64,000 nt of DNA from Streptomyces sp. NBC_01317 (GCF_035961655.1 NZ_CP108393.1:5317001-5381000), one strand, 5' to 3'; numbered from the stretch's first letter, positions 1 to 8,890 are shown. Made by a program: numbers and translations. Notes: generated from the sequence alone by a model not told the origin.

Positions 1-18
1 ACGAGCCCAGGCCCCGTG

Positions 19-46
19 ACGTACGGGTCCGCCGCGGCCCGTACGT
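19..46. promoter_or_regulatory. Inverted repeat upstream of nnaR
   Basis: Two perfect 9-bp arms, ACGTACGGG (19-27) and CCCGTACGT (38-46), are separated by 10 bp and lie about 75 bp upstream of the nnaR start. The spacing and symmetry fit a dimeric regulator site. No GlnR box was clearly recognisable here, so the binding protein is unknown; autoregulation by NnaR is only a guess. Confidence 0.35.
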
Positions 47-120
47 AACACCGCCGACATCCCCGCGCACCGGGCCCGTCACGCACCCTTGGCAGGCTCG
101 GCCGCCATCAACGGTGACGG

Positions 121-1287
121 GTGACGGACGAGCGGGGCCGGAGAGGCATGGACGGACAACAGCACGGCCCCCTCTCGGGGTTCACGATCGGCGTCACGGC
201 TGTCCGGCGGGCCGCCGAACTCGGTGAGCTGCTCCGGCTTCGCGGGGGCGTCGTCCTGCACGCGCCCGCCCTGCGGATCGTGCCGCTCGCCGACGACACC
301 GAACTCCGCGCCGCCACCGAGGACGTGATCGCGCACGCGCCGGACGTGGTCGTGGCGACCACGGCCGTCGGCCTCCGCGGCTGGGTGGAGGCCGCCGCCG
401 GGTGGGGACGCGGGGCGGAACTCCTCGACCGCCTGCGCGGCGTGGAGTTGCTCGCCCGCGGGCCCAAGGCCAGGGGCGCCGTCCGGGCCGCCGGGCTGGT
501 CGAGGCGTGGTCACCGGCCTCCGAGTCCATGGCCGACGTGCTGGAACGGCTGCTCGGGGAGGGCGTCGAGGGCCGCAGGATCGCCGTACAGCTGCACGGC
601 GAACCCCTGCCCGGATTCGCCGAGGCGCTGCGGGCCGGGGGCGCCGACGTCGTGCCCGTACCCGTCCACCGGTGGATGCCCCCGGCGGACCCCGGGCCCC
701 TCGACCGCCTGATCGACGCCACCGTCGCCCGGTCCGTGGACGCCGTCACCTTCACCAGCGCGCCCGCCGCCGCCTCGCTGCTCGCCCGCGCCGAGCACCG
801 CGGCCGGCTGACCGACCTCCTCGACGCCCTCCACCACGACGTGCCGGCGGCCTGCGTGGGACCGGTCACCGCGCTGCCGCTCCAGGCGCGGGGCATCGAC
901 ACCGTCCAGCCCGACCGCTTCCGCATGGGCCCGCTCGTCGACGTGCTCTGCGCCGAACTGCCCGCCCGTGCCCGTACGTTGCCGGTCGCGGGACGGTGTG
1001 TCGAGATACGCGGCCACGCCGTCCTGGTCGACGGCGACCTGCGCCCCGTACCCCCGGCGGGCATGGCCCTGCTGCACGCGCTGACCCGGCGGCCGGGGTG
1101 GGTGGTCTCGCGGGGGGAGCTGCTGCGGGCGCTGCCCGGTTCGGGGCGCGACGAACACGCGGTGGAGACGGCGATGGCCCGCCTGAGGACCGCGCTGGGC
1201 GCACCGAAGCTGATCCACACGGTGGTCAAGCGCGGATACCGGCTGGCGCTGGACCCGTCGGCCGACACCAAGTACGGCACCGGCTGA
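121..1287 (+). CDS. nnaR: HemD-like winged-helix regulator NnaR
   Basis: The 388-residue protein joins a uroporphyrinogen-III-synthase-like (HemD) domain, roughly residues 20-265, to a C-terminal OmpR-type winged helix, roughly 290-380, ending in the typical wing motif VVKRGYRL. This fusion is the architecture of NnaR (SCO2958), which is known to activate nitrite/nitrate assimilation genes together with GlnR in Streptomyces. It is therefore more likely a cytoplasmic DNA-binding regulator than a haem-pathway enzyme; whether the HemD part binds a ligand cannot be seen. The GTG at 121 is used; an in-frame ATG at 148 (MDGQQH) is an alternative start. It is transcribed alone, with an inverted repeat upstream at 19-46. 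Confidence 0.8.
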   Translation: MTDERGRRGMDGQQHGPLSGFTIGVTAVRRAAELGELLRLRGGVVLHAPALRIVPLADDTELRAATEDVIAHAPDVVVATTAVGLRGWVEAAAGWGRGAELLDRLRGVELLARGPKARGAVRAAGLVEAWSPASESMADVLERLLGEGVEGRRIAVQLHGEPLPGFAEALRAGGADVVPVPVHRWMPPADPGPLDRLIDATVARSVDAVTFTSAPAAASLLARAEHRGRLTDLLDALHHDVPAACVGPVTALPLQARGIDTVQPDRFRMGPLVDVLCAELPARARTLPVAGRCVEIRGHAVLVDGDLRPVPPAGMALLHALTRRPGWVVSRGELLRALPGSGRDEHAVETAMARLRTALGAPKLIHTVVKRGYRLALDPSADTKYGTG

Positions 1288-1398
1288 CAACACGGCGTGC
1301 CGGTAGCAGGGGTTCCGGACGCGCTTCGGGGCAGGCACTCTGAGAAGGACGGCGCGGCGACGGCGCGTCCCGGTGAACCCCGAGGCGGTGACAGGCAC

Positions 1399-1998
1399 AT
1401 GGCGGCGGGCATGGGCTCGTACGAGTGGCGGTTCGACTCAGGACGGGTCTGTCTGGACCTGGTCGCGACCGGGGAACCCGCTCCCAGAGGGGCCGAGAGG
1501 CCCGAACGGCTCGACCGCGCGGAGCGGTTGGAGCGGTGGCTGGTCGGCTCCGGACTGGTGCCGGAGGGCACCGCGCTCGTCGCCGTCGACGCCGGCTGGG
1601 TCGGGCGGTTCGCGGAGCTGCGCGAGGGCATCGACCGGCTGGTGCGCGCCGAGATCGAGGGGTACGACGCCGGGGGCGCGCTGGAGCGCGTCAACGCGCT
1701 CGCCGCCGGGGCACCGCCCGGGATCAGGGCCGTACGGGACGAGGACGGCGCTCTGGTACGGGTCCTGGCCGGCGAGCCCGGGTGCGAGGCGCTCCTCGCG
1801 GCGGTCGCGCGGGACGCCGTGGACCTGCTCACCGACCCCGCCGCCCGGTCCCGGCTGCGGCAGTGCGACGGCGACAGCTGCCGGCGGATGTATCTCGACA
1901 CCTCGCGCGGCGGGCGGCGGCGCTGGTGCTCCAGCGAGGTCTGCGGCAACCGCGAGCGGGTCGCGCGCCACCGGCGCAGGGCCGCCGCGGTCCTCTGA
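1399..1998 (+). CDS. CGNR zinc-finger (ABATE-type) putative regulator
   Basis: This 199-residue protein has an N-terminal ABATE-like domain starting with the conserved pattern FDSGRVCLDLVAT and a C-terminal CGNR zinc finger. The four putative zinc ligands are C156, C161, C177 and C182, the last within the diagnostic CGNR tetrapeptide, followed by a basic tail (RHRRRA) suited to nucleic-acid binding. Family members are presumed stress or metabolic transcription regulators; no target is known here. The ATG at 1399 is preferred because the conserved domain begins directly after it; the reading frame extends upstream to 1297 without conserved sequence. It sits 111 bp after nnaR in the same direction. 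Confidence 0.75.
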   Translation: MAAGMGSYEWRFDSGRVCLDLVATGEPAPRGAERPERLDRAERLERWLVGSGLVPEGTALVAVDAGWVGRFAELREGIDRLVRAEIEGYDAGGALERVNALAAGAPPGIRAVRDEDGALVRVLAGEPGCEALLAAVARDAVDLLTDPAARSRLRQCDGDSCRRMYLDTSRGGRRRWCSSEVCGNRERVARHRRRAAAVL

Positions 1999-2106
1999 CA
2001 GGATGGACAGGACGGCAAGACAACGCGGAAGAAGATTTTTAAACTTTCTCACTCCTCGTTGAGTGAACCCTCCCACCGTGACCGTAGTGATGCATGAGAA
2101 GCAGCC

Positions 2107-2724
2107 ATGAAGGTCTCGACCGGGAGGTTCCAGGTGCGCAAGGATGCGGCCGTGGCCGATGACCGTCCTCACCGGGCCCGACACCGGAGCGAGGCACCCC
2201 GTACCGACTCTTCCTCAGCACCTGATGAAGAGCTGATGCGCGCCCTCTACCGGGAACACGCCGGACCGTTGCTCGCCTACGTACTGCGTCTGGTCGCAGG
2301 CGATCGGCAGCGGGCCGAGGACGTCGTGCAGGAGACGCTCATCCGTGCCTGGAAGAACGCCGGTCAGCTCAACAGGGCGACCGGCTCTGTCCGACCCTGG
2401 CTGGTGACGGTCGCGCGGCGTATCGTCATCGACGGTCACCGCAGCCGGCAGGCCCGGCCACAAGAGGTCGATCCGTCGCCGCTGGAGGTCATGCCCGCGG
2501 AGGACGAGATCGACAAGGCGTTGTGGCTGATGACGCTCTCAGATGCGCTCGATGATTTGACCCCTGCCCACAGGGAAGTGCTCGTAGAGACGTACTTCAA
2601 GGGCCGTACGGTCAACGAGGCCGCAGAGACGCTCGGCATACCCAGCGGGACCGTGCGTTCACGTGTGTTCTACGCACTGCGTTCCATGAAGCTCGCGCTG
2701 GAGGAGAGGGGGGTCTCGGCATGA
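2107..2724 (+). CDS. ECF RNA polymerase sigma factor
   Basis: The 205-residue protein has sigma region 2 (about residues 45-110, including the VVQETLIRAWKN segment that contacts the -10 element and core) and region 4 (about 145-198, with the HTH pattern VNEAAETLGIPSGTVRSRVFYAL). It is a group-4 (ECF) factor of the type paired with a zinc anti-sigma protein, as in mycobacterial SigL/RslA. The stop overlaps the start of the anti-sigma gene by 4 bp (2721-2724), so the two are translationally coupled. The N-terminal ~38 residues are charged and poorly conserved, so the true start could lie downstream of 2107, for example the GTG at 2152. Confidence 0.88.
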   Translation: MKVSTGRFQVRKDAAVADDRPHRARHRSEAPRTDSSSAPDEELMRALYREHAGPLLAYVLRLVAGDRQRAEDVVQETLIRAWKNAGQLNRATGSVRPWLVTVARRIVIDGHRSRQARPQEVDPSPLEVMPAEDEIDKALWLMTLSDALDDLTPAHREVLVETYFKGRTVNEAAETLGIPSGTVRSRVFYALRSMKLALEERGVSA

Positions 2725-3674
2725 CCACGCACGATCAGTACGGACCGGGCGACGACAGTGCTGTGCACGAAACTGTCGGCGCGTACGTCCTGGGTGTTCT
2801 GGACGACGCCGAGGCCACCGCCTTCGAGGAACACCTGGCCGGCTGCCAGATCTGCGCCGTCCACCTGGAGGAGTTCTCCGGGATGGAACCGATGCTGGCC
2901 ATGCTCGCGGACGGACCGGGAGCGTTCGGCGCGCCCGGTGCCGCCGGTGGCGGCGGGTCGGTCGTGCAGGGTGCCTTCGGGCAGGCCCCGCCCGGGGCGG
3001 CTCCCTTCGGGCAGCTGCCCTTCGGACAGGCCGGCGCCTCGGGGCGGCTGGACCCGTTCGCGCGGCTGCCGGTCCCGCCGTCGCGGCAGGCGACCCCCAG
3101 CGTGTCCGTACAGCCGAGCCCGCAGCTCCTCGACCGGCTGGTCGACGAGGTCGCGGCCAAGCGCGCCAAGCGCAAGCGCCGGGGCATGTACCTGGTAGCG
3201 GCGGCCGCCGCGCTGATCGTCGGAGGACCCCTCGCGTCCGTGGTCGCGACCTCGGACGACGGCAAGGCGGACAACGTGGCGGTGGGCACACCCACCTCCA
3301 GGCCCGCGGCCGACACGGCCAAGGACGCCTTCGCCGGGATGGCCGACAAGGTCACGGCGACCGACCCGACCACCAAGGTCACCGCCACCGTCGCCATGGG
3401 GGCGAAGGGCTGGGGCACCGACACGGTGCTGGAGCTCAAGAACCTCAAGGGCCCGGAGAAGTGCAGCCTGATCGCCGTCTCCAAGACCGGCGAGGAGGAG
3501 ACGACCAGCTCCTGGACCGTCCCCGCGTGGGGGTACGGCATCCCGGACGGGCCGAACAAGTGGTCCAGGGCGCCCCTGTACGTGCACGGCGGTACGGCCA
3601 TGCAGGCCAAGGACATCGATCACTTCGAGGTCCGGACGTTCGACGGCAAGTCACTGGTGAAGGTCGACGCCTGA
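2721..3674 (+). CDS. Membrane-anchored zinc anti-sigma factor
   Basis: Residues H38, C42 and C45 form the HxxxCxxC signature of zinc-binding anti-sigma (ZAS) domains, with H16 as a possible further ligand. The ZAS domain (1-60) is followed by a Gly/Pro/Gln-rich linker (about 65-130), one transmembrane helix (about 156-176) and an extracytoplasmic C-terminal domain of about 140 residues. By family behaviour it should hold the sigma factor encoded immediately upstream at the membrane and release it on a redox or envelope signal. The start codon overlaps the sigma gene stop. The outer domain is not recognisable; it begins with a Lys/Asp-rich stretch and contains a single Cys in the motif GPEKCSL, which could be signal sensing. 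Confidence 0.85.
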   Translation: MTTHDQYGPGDDSAVHETVGAYVLGVLDDAEATAFEEHLAGCQICAVHLEEFSGMEPMLAMLADGPGAFGAPGAAGGGGSVVQGAFGQAPPGAAPFGQLPFGQAGASGRLDPFARLPVPPSRQATPSVSVQPSPQLLDRLVDEVAAKRAKRKRRGMYLVAAAAALIVGGPLASVVATSDDGKADNVAVGTPTSRPAADTAKDAFAGMADKVTATDPTTKVTATVAMGAKGWGTDTVLELKNLKGPEKCSLIAVSKTGEEETTSSWTVPAWGYGIPDGPNKWSRAPLYVHGGTAMQAKDIDHFEVRTFDGKSLVKVDA

Positions 3675-3681
3675 CACAGCC

Positions 3682-3732
3682 GCCCCCTTCGCGTACGGTT
3701 GACGGCTGCCCGTTGCACGTCACGAAGGGGGC
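3682..3732 (+). promoter_or_regulatory. Inverted repeat masking the helD ribosome-binding site
   Basis: GCCCCCTTCG (3682-3691) and CGAAGGGGGC (3723-3732) are perfect 10-bp reverse complements separated by 31 nt. The right arm contains the only good Shine-Dalgarno sequence (GAAGGGGG) of helD, whose GTG start is at 3737. If the arms pair in mRNA the ribosome site is buried. There is no U-tract after it, so a simple terminator is less likely. The left arm begins seven bases after the anti-sigma stop codon. Confidence 0.55.
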
Positions 3733-3736
3733 CTCG

Positions 3737-6295
3737 GTGGCCGCGCAGGATGCCGCTGTTGAATCCGCTGGACCCGCTGTAGATCCCGGACGCGACACGG
3801 GGAACGACTCCGTACGCGACCGGGAGATCGGCGTCGAACAGCACCATCTGGATCAGGTGTACCGCCGTCTTGAGGAGAAGATCCACGAGGCGGAGTTCCT
3901 GATGAACGACGCCGCCAAACGGGGGCAGGTCGGCACGCCGGGCGCCCTCGCCGAGCGCGACGCACAGGTTTTCCGGGCCGGGATCCACCTCAACCGGCTC
4001 AACAACGAGTTCGAGGACTTCCTTTTCGGGCGGATCGACCTGCTGCCCGGCAAGGACGGCAAGAAGGGCCCGGACGGCGCGTACACCTCGGTCGACCCGG
4101 CCGACGACGCCATCAGGGCCGATCTGACCGCCGACATCGCCGAGACGCTGCACATCGGCCGGATCGGGGTCCTCGACTCCGACTACTCGCCGCTGGTCAT
4201 CGACTGGCGGGCGCCGGCCGCCGCGCCCTTCTACCGCGCCACCCCGGTCGATCCCGGCCGGGTCGTGCGCCGGCGCGTGATCCGCTCCAAGGGCCGTCGG
4301 GTCCTGGGGGTCGAGGACGACCTGATGCGCCCCGAGCTGACCGCCTCGCTGGACGGCCGCGCACTTGCCGTGATCGGGGACGGCGCGTTGATGGCGGCGC
4401 TGGGCCAGGCCCGCAGCCACACCATGCGCGACATCGTCTCCTCCATCCAGGCGGAGCAGGACCTGGTGATCCGCGCTCCCGCCGCCTCCGTCACCGAGGT
4501 GTCGGGCGGGCCCGGCACGGGAAAGACGGCGGTCGCGCTGCACCGGGCCGCCTATCTGCTCTACCAGGACCGGCGGCGGTACGCGGGCGGCATCCTGATC
4601 GTCTCGCCGACGCCGCTGCTCGTCGCGTACACGGAAGGCGTGCTGCCGTCCCTCGGCGAGGAGGGCCAGGTCGCCATCCGCGCGGTCGGCTCCCTGGTGG
4701 ACGGCGCCGAGGCCACGGCGTACGACGAACCGGCCGTCGCCCGTGTCAAGGGTTCTGCCCGGATGCTGAAGGTGCTGCGTACAGCGGTCAGGGGGGCCCT
4801 GGAGCCCTCGGCGGGTCCCGCTGGGTCCGGCGGGGCGGCGGGAGGGCGGGCAGGGGCGCAGGAGGGCCGGGGCGGCCGTGACCGGCGGCGGGGCGGTGGT
4901 CCCCGTACGGGACAGCTCGGCACCGGACAGCTCGCCTTCGGTGAGGAATCCGGTACGGACCCCGGCGGGGAGGGCGCACCGGAAGGCGACCCGCGCACCC
5001 CGGCGGTACGGACCGACCTGCTGCGGGTCGTGGCCTTCGGGCGGCGCCTGGAGCTGGACGCCGGCGAGCTGAACCGCGTACGGCAGTCCGCGCTCAGCGG
5101 TACGGCTCCTGTGAACCTGCTGCGCCCGCGCGCCAGGAAGCTCCTCCTGGACGCCCTGTGGTCCAAGTCCGGCGCGGCGGCCCGGGCCGGGGAGTACGCG
5201 TCGAGGGGCGACGCGGAACTCGCCGCCGAACTGCGCGGCGGCTTCGACGAGGACGTCGCGTCCGAGGACAGCTTCATCGAGTTCCTGGACGCCTGGTGGC
5301 CCGAGCTGACCCCGCGCGGAGTGCTCGCCGCCATGGCGGACGAGCGCCGCCTCGGCCGCTGGAGCCGGCGGGTGCTCAACCAGGGCGAGAACCGCCGGCT
5401 GGCCCGTTCGCTCCGGCGGCTGGGCGCCGACGGCAAGGGACCGCTGTCCGTGCACGACGTGGCGCTGCTCGACGAACTGGAGACCCTCCTGGGCTCGCCG
5501 CCGCGTCCTAGGAAGCAGCGCCGCGAGCTCGACCCGCTGGACCAGCTCACCGGTCTGGAGGAGCTGATGCCGCAACGCGAGGAGACCCAGCGCGAGCGGG
5601 CCGAGCGGCTGGCGGCGGAGCGCACGGAGTACGCGCACGTCATCGTGGACGAGGCGCAGGACCTGACGCCGATGCAGTGGCGCATGGTCGGCCGCCGGGG
5701 CCGGCACGCCACCTGGACGGTCGTGGGCGACGCGGCGCAGTCGTCCTGGACGGATCCCGACGAGGCGGCGGAGGCCAGGGACGAGGCGCTGGGCAACCGC
5801 CCGCGCCGCCGCTTCACCCTGACCGTCAACTACCGCAACCCCGCCGAGATCGCCGAGCTGGCCGCGAAGGTGCTGGCGCTCGCCATGCCCGGCATGGAGT
5901 CGCCGTCAGCCGTGCGCTCCACCGGCGTACGCCCGCGCTTCACCGTCGTACGGGACGGCGATCTCGCCGCGACCGTACGGGCGGAGGCGCGGGACCTGCT
6001 GGAGCGGGTGGACGGCACGGTCGGCGTGGTCGTGGCCATGAACCGCCGTGAGCAGGCGGCCCGCTGGCTGGCCGAACTGGGGCCGCGGGTGGTGGCGCTG
6101 GGCAGTCTGGAGGCCAAGGGCCTGGAGTACGACGCGACGGTCGTCGTCTCCCCGGCGGAGATCGCCGACGAGTCCCCGGCCGGGCTGCGTGTGCTGTACG
6201 TGGCGCTCACCCGGGCGACGCAGCAGCTCACGGTCGTGTCGGGGGTCCGGGACGAGCCCGACGCGGAGGGGGTGCCGGACCTGCTCCGGGATTGA
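3737..6295 (+). CDS. helD: HelD-type RNA polymerase-recycling helicase
   Basis: The GTG at 3737 gives 852 residues. The N-terminal region (EQHHLDQVYRRLEEKI and on) is the coiled-coil arm that HelD proteins push into the RNAP secondary channel. SF1A/UvrD helicase motifs follow: Walker A GGPGTGKTA near residue 257, Walker B VDEAQD near 638, motif III VVGDAAQSSW, motif IV NYRNP, and motif VI YVALTRA near the C-terminus. HelD releases stalled RNA polymerase from DNA; the related HelR gives rifamycin tolerance, but I see no rifamycin-associated element upstream. A Gly/Arg/Glu-rich insertion of about 65 residues lies around residues 353-420, after Walker A. The gene follows the anti-sigma gene by 62 bp, and its ribosome site lies in an inverted repeat. 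Confidence 0.85.
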   Translation: MAAQDAAVESAGPAVDPGRDTGNDSVRDREIGVEQHHLDQVYRRLEEKIHEAEFLMNDAAKRGQVGTPGALAERDAQVFRAGIHLNRLNNEFEDFLFGRIDLLPGKDGKKGPDGAYTSVDPADDAIRADLTADIAETLHIGRIGVLDSDYSPLVIDWRAPAAAPFYRATPVDPGRVVRRRVIRSKGRRVLGVEDDLMRPELTASLDGRALAVIGDGALMAALGQARSHTMRDIVSSIQAEQDLVIRAPAASVTEVSGGPGTGKTAVALHRAAYLLYQDRRRYAGGILIVSPTPLLVAYTEGVLPSLGEEGQVAIRAVGSLVDGAEATAYDEPAVARVKGSARMLKVLRTAVRGALEPSAGPAGSGGAAGGRAGAQEGRGGRDRRRGGGPRTGQLGTGQLAFGEESGTDPGGEGAPEGDPRTPAVRTDLLRVVAFGRRLELDAGELNRVRQSALSGTAPVNLLRPRARKLLLDALWSKSGAAARAGEYASRGDAELAAELRGGFDEDVASEDSFIEFLDAWWPELTPRGVLAAMADERRLGRWSRRVLNQGENRRLARSLRRLGADGKGPLSVHDVALLDELETLLGSPPRPRKQRRELDPLDQLTGLEELMPQREETQRERAERLAAERTEYAHVIVDEAQDLTPMQWRMVGRRGRHATWTVVGDAAQSSWTDPDEAAEARDEALGNRPRRRFTLTVNYRNPAEIAELAAKVLALAMPGMESPSAVRSTGVRPRFTVVRDGDLAATVRAEARDLLERVDGTVGVVVAMNRREQAARWLAELGPRVVALGSLEAKGLEYDATVVVSPAEIADESPAGLRVLYVALTRATQQLTVVSGVRDEPDAEGVPDLLRD

Positions 6296-6758
6296 TTCCC
6301 GGTCAACTCGGCAGGAAGGAATCACTTTCGGGAGTGGTTTGTTAGCCTGGTCATGGCACCGACCCGATCCAAGCCCCCGGGCCCAACCTTCGTCGCCTAG
6401 AGCGACCTCTTGCCGCGAGGCGAGCATGGCGGGTCGGTGCCGCCTTTTCTTCCGGTTTCACTCGTCGTTCGACCAGCCTCGGCGCATTGAGTTCATTGAG
6501 TTCTCCGCCCAGCGCGGCGACGGGGTTTCCGTTCAGCGGGCCTTCACCGATGGTTGGTGGGGGCCTGCTTCTGTCGGCAGGGCCGCTTGTTACGCTCACC
6601 CGCCTGATGGAAGGCACCTTCCACGGACGCGGGGGACGCGGGACCTTTACCGGCTACGCGCCGGTAGGTGCGACCATCCGTAGGCGCGCCGGGCCCAGGG
6701 CTCCGACGTGCGACGGTGCCTTTCAAATGAGAGCCAGTGAAAGCAGAGGAACACGGTC
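6296..6758. other. 463-bp intergenic region upstream of malic enzyme
   Basis: No convincing coding region on either strand. It holds two short inverted repeats, GGAAGG/CCTTCC with a 2-bp centre (6609-6622) and TACCGGC/GCCGGTA (6649-6666), in the 150 bp before the malic-enzyme start; these could be operator or 5'-UTR structure. The length suggests a long leader or an unannotated small RNA, but nothing identifies one. Confidence 0.4.
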
Positions 6759-8201
6759 ATGGCAACGGCGCCAAGCGTCTCGTACTCGATGACGGTCAGG
6801 CTGGAGGTCCCCGCGAGCGGGACGGCTGTGTCCCAGCTGACCACGGCCGTGGAATCCTCCGGTGGCTCGGTGACCGGCCTGGACGTGACCGCGTCCGGCC
6901 ACGAGAAGCTGCGGATCGACGTCACGATCGCGGCCACCTCCACCGGGCACGCGGAACAGATCGTCGAGCAGCTGCGCGGCATCGAGGGTGTCACCCTCGG
7001 CAAGGTCTCCGACCGTACGTTCCTGATGCACCTCGGCGGCAAGATCGAGATGCAGTCCAAGCATCCCATCCGCAACCGTGACGACCTCTCGATGATCTAC
7101 ACGCCGGGGGTCGCCCGGGTCTGCATGGCGATCGCCAGGAACCCCGAGGACGCCCGCCGCCTCACCATCAAGCGCAACTCCGTCGCGGTCGTCACGGACG
7201 GCTCCGCGGTGCTGGGCCTGGGCAACATCGGCCCGATGGCCGCGCTGCCCGTGATGGAGGGCAAGGCGGCCCTGTTCAAGCGCTTCGCCGGCATCGACGC
7301 CTGGCCGATCTGCCTGGACACGCAGGACACCGACGCCATCGTCGAGATCGTCAAGGCAATCGCCCCCGGCTTCGCGGGCATCAACCTGGAGGACATCTCC
7401 GCGCCCCGCTGCTTCGAGATCGAGGCGCGGCTGCGCGAGGCGCTGGACATCCCGGTCTTCCACGACGACCAGCACGGCACGGCGATCGTGGTGCAGGCCG
7501 CGCTGACCAACGCGCTGCGCGTGGTCGGCAAGGGCATCGGTGACGTACGGGTCGTCATGTCCGGCGCGGGCGCCGCCGGTACGGCCATCCTCAAGCTGCT
7601 CATCGCGGCCGGCGTCAAGCACGCCGTCGTCGCCGATATCCATGGGGTGGTGCACGCGGGCCGCGAGGACCTGGTCGAGGCCGCCGCCGAGTCGCCGCTG
7701 CGCTGGATCGCCGACAACACCAACCCGGAGGGCGTCACCGGCACCCTCAAGGAGGCCGTCGTCGGCGCGGACGTGTTCATCGGCGTCTCCGCCCCGAACG
7801 TGCTGGACGGCGACGACGTCAAGGCCATGGCCGACAAGGCGATCGTCTTCGCGCTCGCGAATCCGGACCCGGAGGTCGACCCGGCGGTCGCCCGCGAGTC
7901 GGCGGCCGTGGTGGCCACGGGACGCTCCGACTTCCCCAACCAGATCAACAACGTGCTGGTCTTCCCCGGCGTCTTCCGCGGCCTGCTGGACGCGCAGTCG
8001 CGGACGGTCAACACGGAGATGATGCTGGCCGCGGCGACCGCCCTGGCGGACGTCGTCAGCGAGGACGAGCTGAACCCGAACTACATCGTGCCCTCGGTCT
8101 TCAACGACAAGGTCGCGTCGTCGGTCGCGGGCGCCGTACGGGACGCCGCGAAGGCGGCCGGGGTGACGGTGTCGCCCTCCGCGTCGGCGACGTCCGTCTG
8201 A
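6759..8201 (+). CDS. NAD(P)-dependent malic enzyme with ACT domain
   Basis: The 480-residue protein oxidatively decarboxylates malate to pyruvate. Residues about 5-75 form an ACT-like regulatory domain, typical of actinobacterial malic enzymes. The malic-enzyme N-domain follows with YTPGVARVC and the catalytic block VTDGSAVLGLGNIGP, then VFHDDQHGTA with acidic metal ligands; a Rossmann fold with GAGAAGTA lies near residue 270. Cofactor preference (NAD or NADP) cannot be decided by eye. The ATG at 6759 has AGAGGAA upstream. It is a single-gene unit flanked by long intergenic regions. Confidence 0.9.
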   Translation: MATAPSVSYSMTVRLEVPASGTAVSQLTTAVESSGGSVTGLDVTASGHEKLRIDVTIAATSTGHAEQIVEQLRGIEGVTLGKVSDRTFLMHLGGKIEMQSKHPIRNRDDLSMIYTPGVARVCMAIARNPEDARRLTIKRNSVAVVTDGSAVLGLGNIGPMAALPVMEGKAALFKRFAGIDAWPICLDTQDTDAIVEIVKAIAPGFAGINLEDISAPRCFEIEARLREALDIPVFHDDQHGTAIVVQAALTNALRVVGKGIGDVRVVMSGAGAAGTAILKLLIAAGVKHAVVADIHGVVHAGREDLVEAAAESPLRWIADNTNPEGVTGTLKEAVVGADVFIGVSAPNVLDGDDVKAMADKAIVFALANPDPEVDPAVARESAAVVATGRSDFPNQINNVLVFPGVFRGLLDAQSRTVNTEMMLAAATALADVVSEDELNPNYIVPSVFNDKVASSVAGAVRDAAKAAGVTVSPSASATSV

Positions 8202-8585
8202 GATTCTGTCCGAGGAACGTCACGACCGTCCGCCCTGTGCCCGGCGCGTCGCGATTCGCCGGGCGTCACGGCCCCCTCTAGGGTGGCGGACCATGGGCCC
8301 CGCCGCTCCAGTGAGGTTTTCAGGGCCTCCGGGGGGCCCAAAGGGCGGCCAAGGCTCCAAGGAGTCTCCACAGAGTCGACGGAACGTCACGACGACGAGG
8401 CAGTGGCGCTTTTCGTGTGACTCCGGAGGGTGCCGGATTGGCTTTCCCGCCGCTGGTGGGGGCAGGATGCGTATTCGGGCGCGAGGGTCTGTCAGCAGAC
8501 CCGGGTCCGGGGACTGTCCGAGGGCCCTGGCAGCATCGGCTTCGATCTCACGCCTCACAGGCAAGAAGAACACGGGAGTAACAAC
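8202..8585. other. 384-bp intergenic region upstream of hupA
   Basis: No supported gene. It must contain the promoter and 5' UTR of the HU gene, whose Shine-Dalgarno GGGAG lies just before 8586. I see no convincing operator or structured RNA. Confidence 0.4.
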
Positions 8586-8867
8586 ATGAACCGCAGTGAG
8601 CTGGTGGCCGCCCTGGCCGACCGCGCCGAGGTGACCCGCAAGGACGCCGACGCCGTGCTGGCCGCTCTCGCCGAGACCGTCGGCGAGATCGTCGCCAAGG
8701 GCGACGAGAAGGTCACCATCCCCGGCTTCCTGACCTTCGAGCGCACCCACCGTGCCGCTCGGACCGCTCGTAACCCGCAGACCGGCGACCCGATCCAGAT
8801 CCCGGCCGGCTACAGCGTGAAGGTCTCCGCGGGCTCCAAGCTCAAGGAAGCCGCCAAGGGCAAGTAA
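8586..8867 (+). CDS. hupA: Nucleoid-associated protein HU
   Basis: The 93-residue protein shows the full HU/IHF family pattern: the N-terminal helical dimerisation region MNRSELVAALADRA, the conserved GFLTFERTHRAARTARNPQTGDPI block with the DNA-bending Pro in the beta arm, and a C-terminal KAGSKLKEA-like helix. It binds and bends DNA without strong sequence preference and compacts the nucleoid. It is the short form, without the Lys/Ala-rich tail seen on the second Streptomyces HU (HupS). The ATG at 8586 is set by GGGAG upstream; the frame is open further upstream to 8430 but without conserved sequence. A strong terminator follows at 8891-8928. Confidence 0.95.
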   Translation: MNRSELVAALADRAEVTRKDADAVLAALAETVGEIVAKGDEKVTIPGFLTFERTHRAARTARNPQTGDPIQIPAGYSVKVSAGSKLKEAAKGK

Positions 8868-8890
8868 CACCCACAGGCGAACAAGCACGG

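Noticed and set aside
108..2018. Long minus-strand frame of 636 codons opposite nnaR and the CGNR gene
   Set aside because: High-GC antisense frame with Ser/Arg/Pro-rich composition and no domain; both plus-strand genes have clear families.
2062..2090. TGAACC followed by CGTA as an autoregulated ECF promoter before the sigma gene
   Set aside because: The spacing (13 bp) is too short for known ECF promoters of this type; too weak to list as a site.
3682..6295. helD as the rifamycin-resistance gene helR
   Set aside because: No rifamycin-associated element is visible upstream, and the diagnostic loop of HelR cannot be judged by eye; named as HelD type only.
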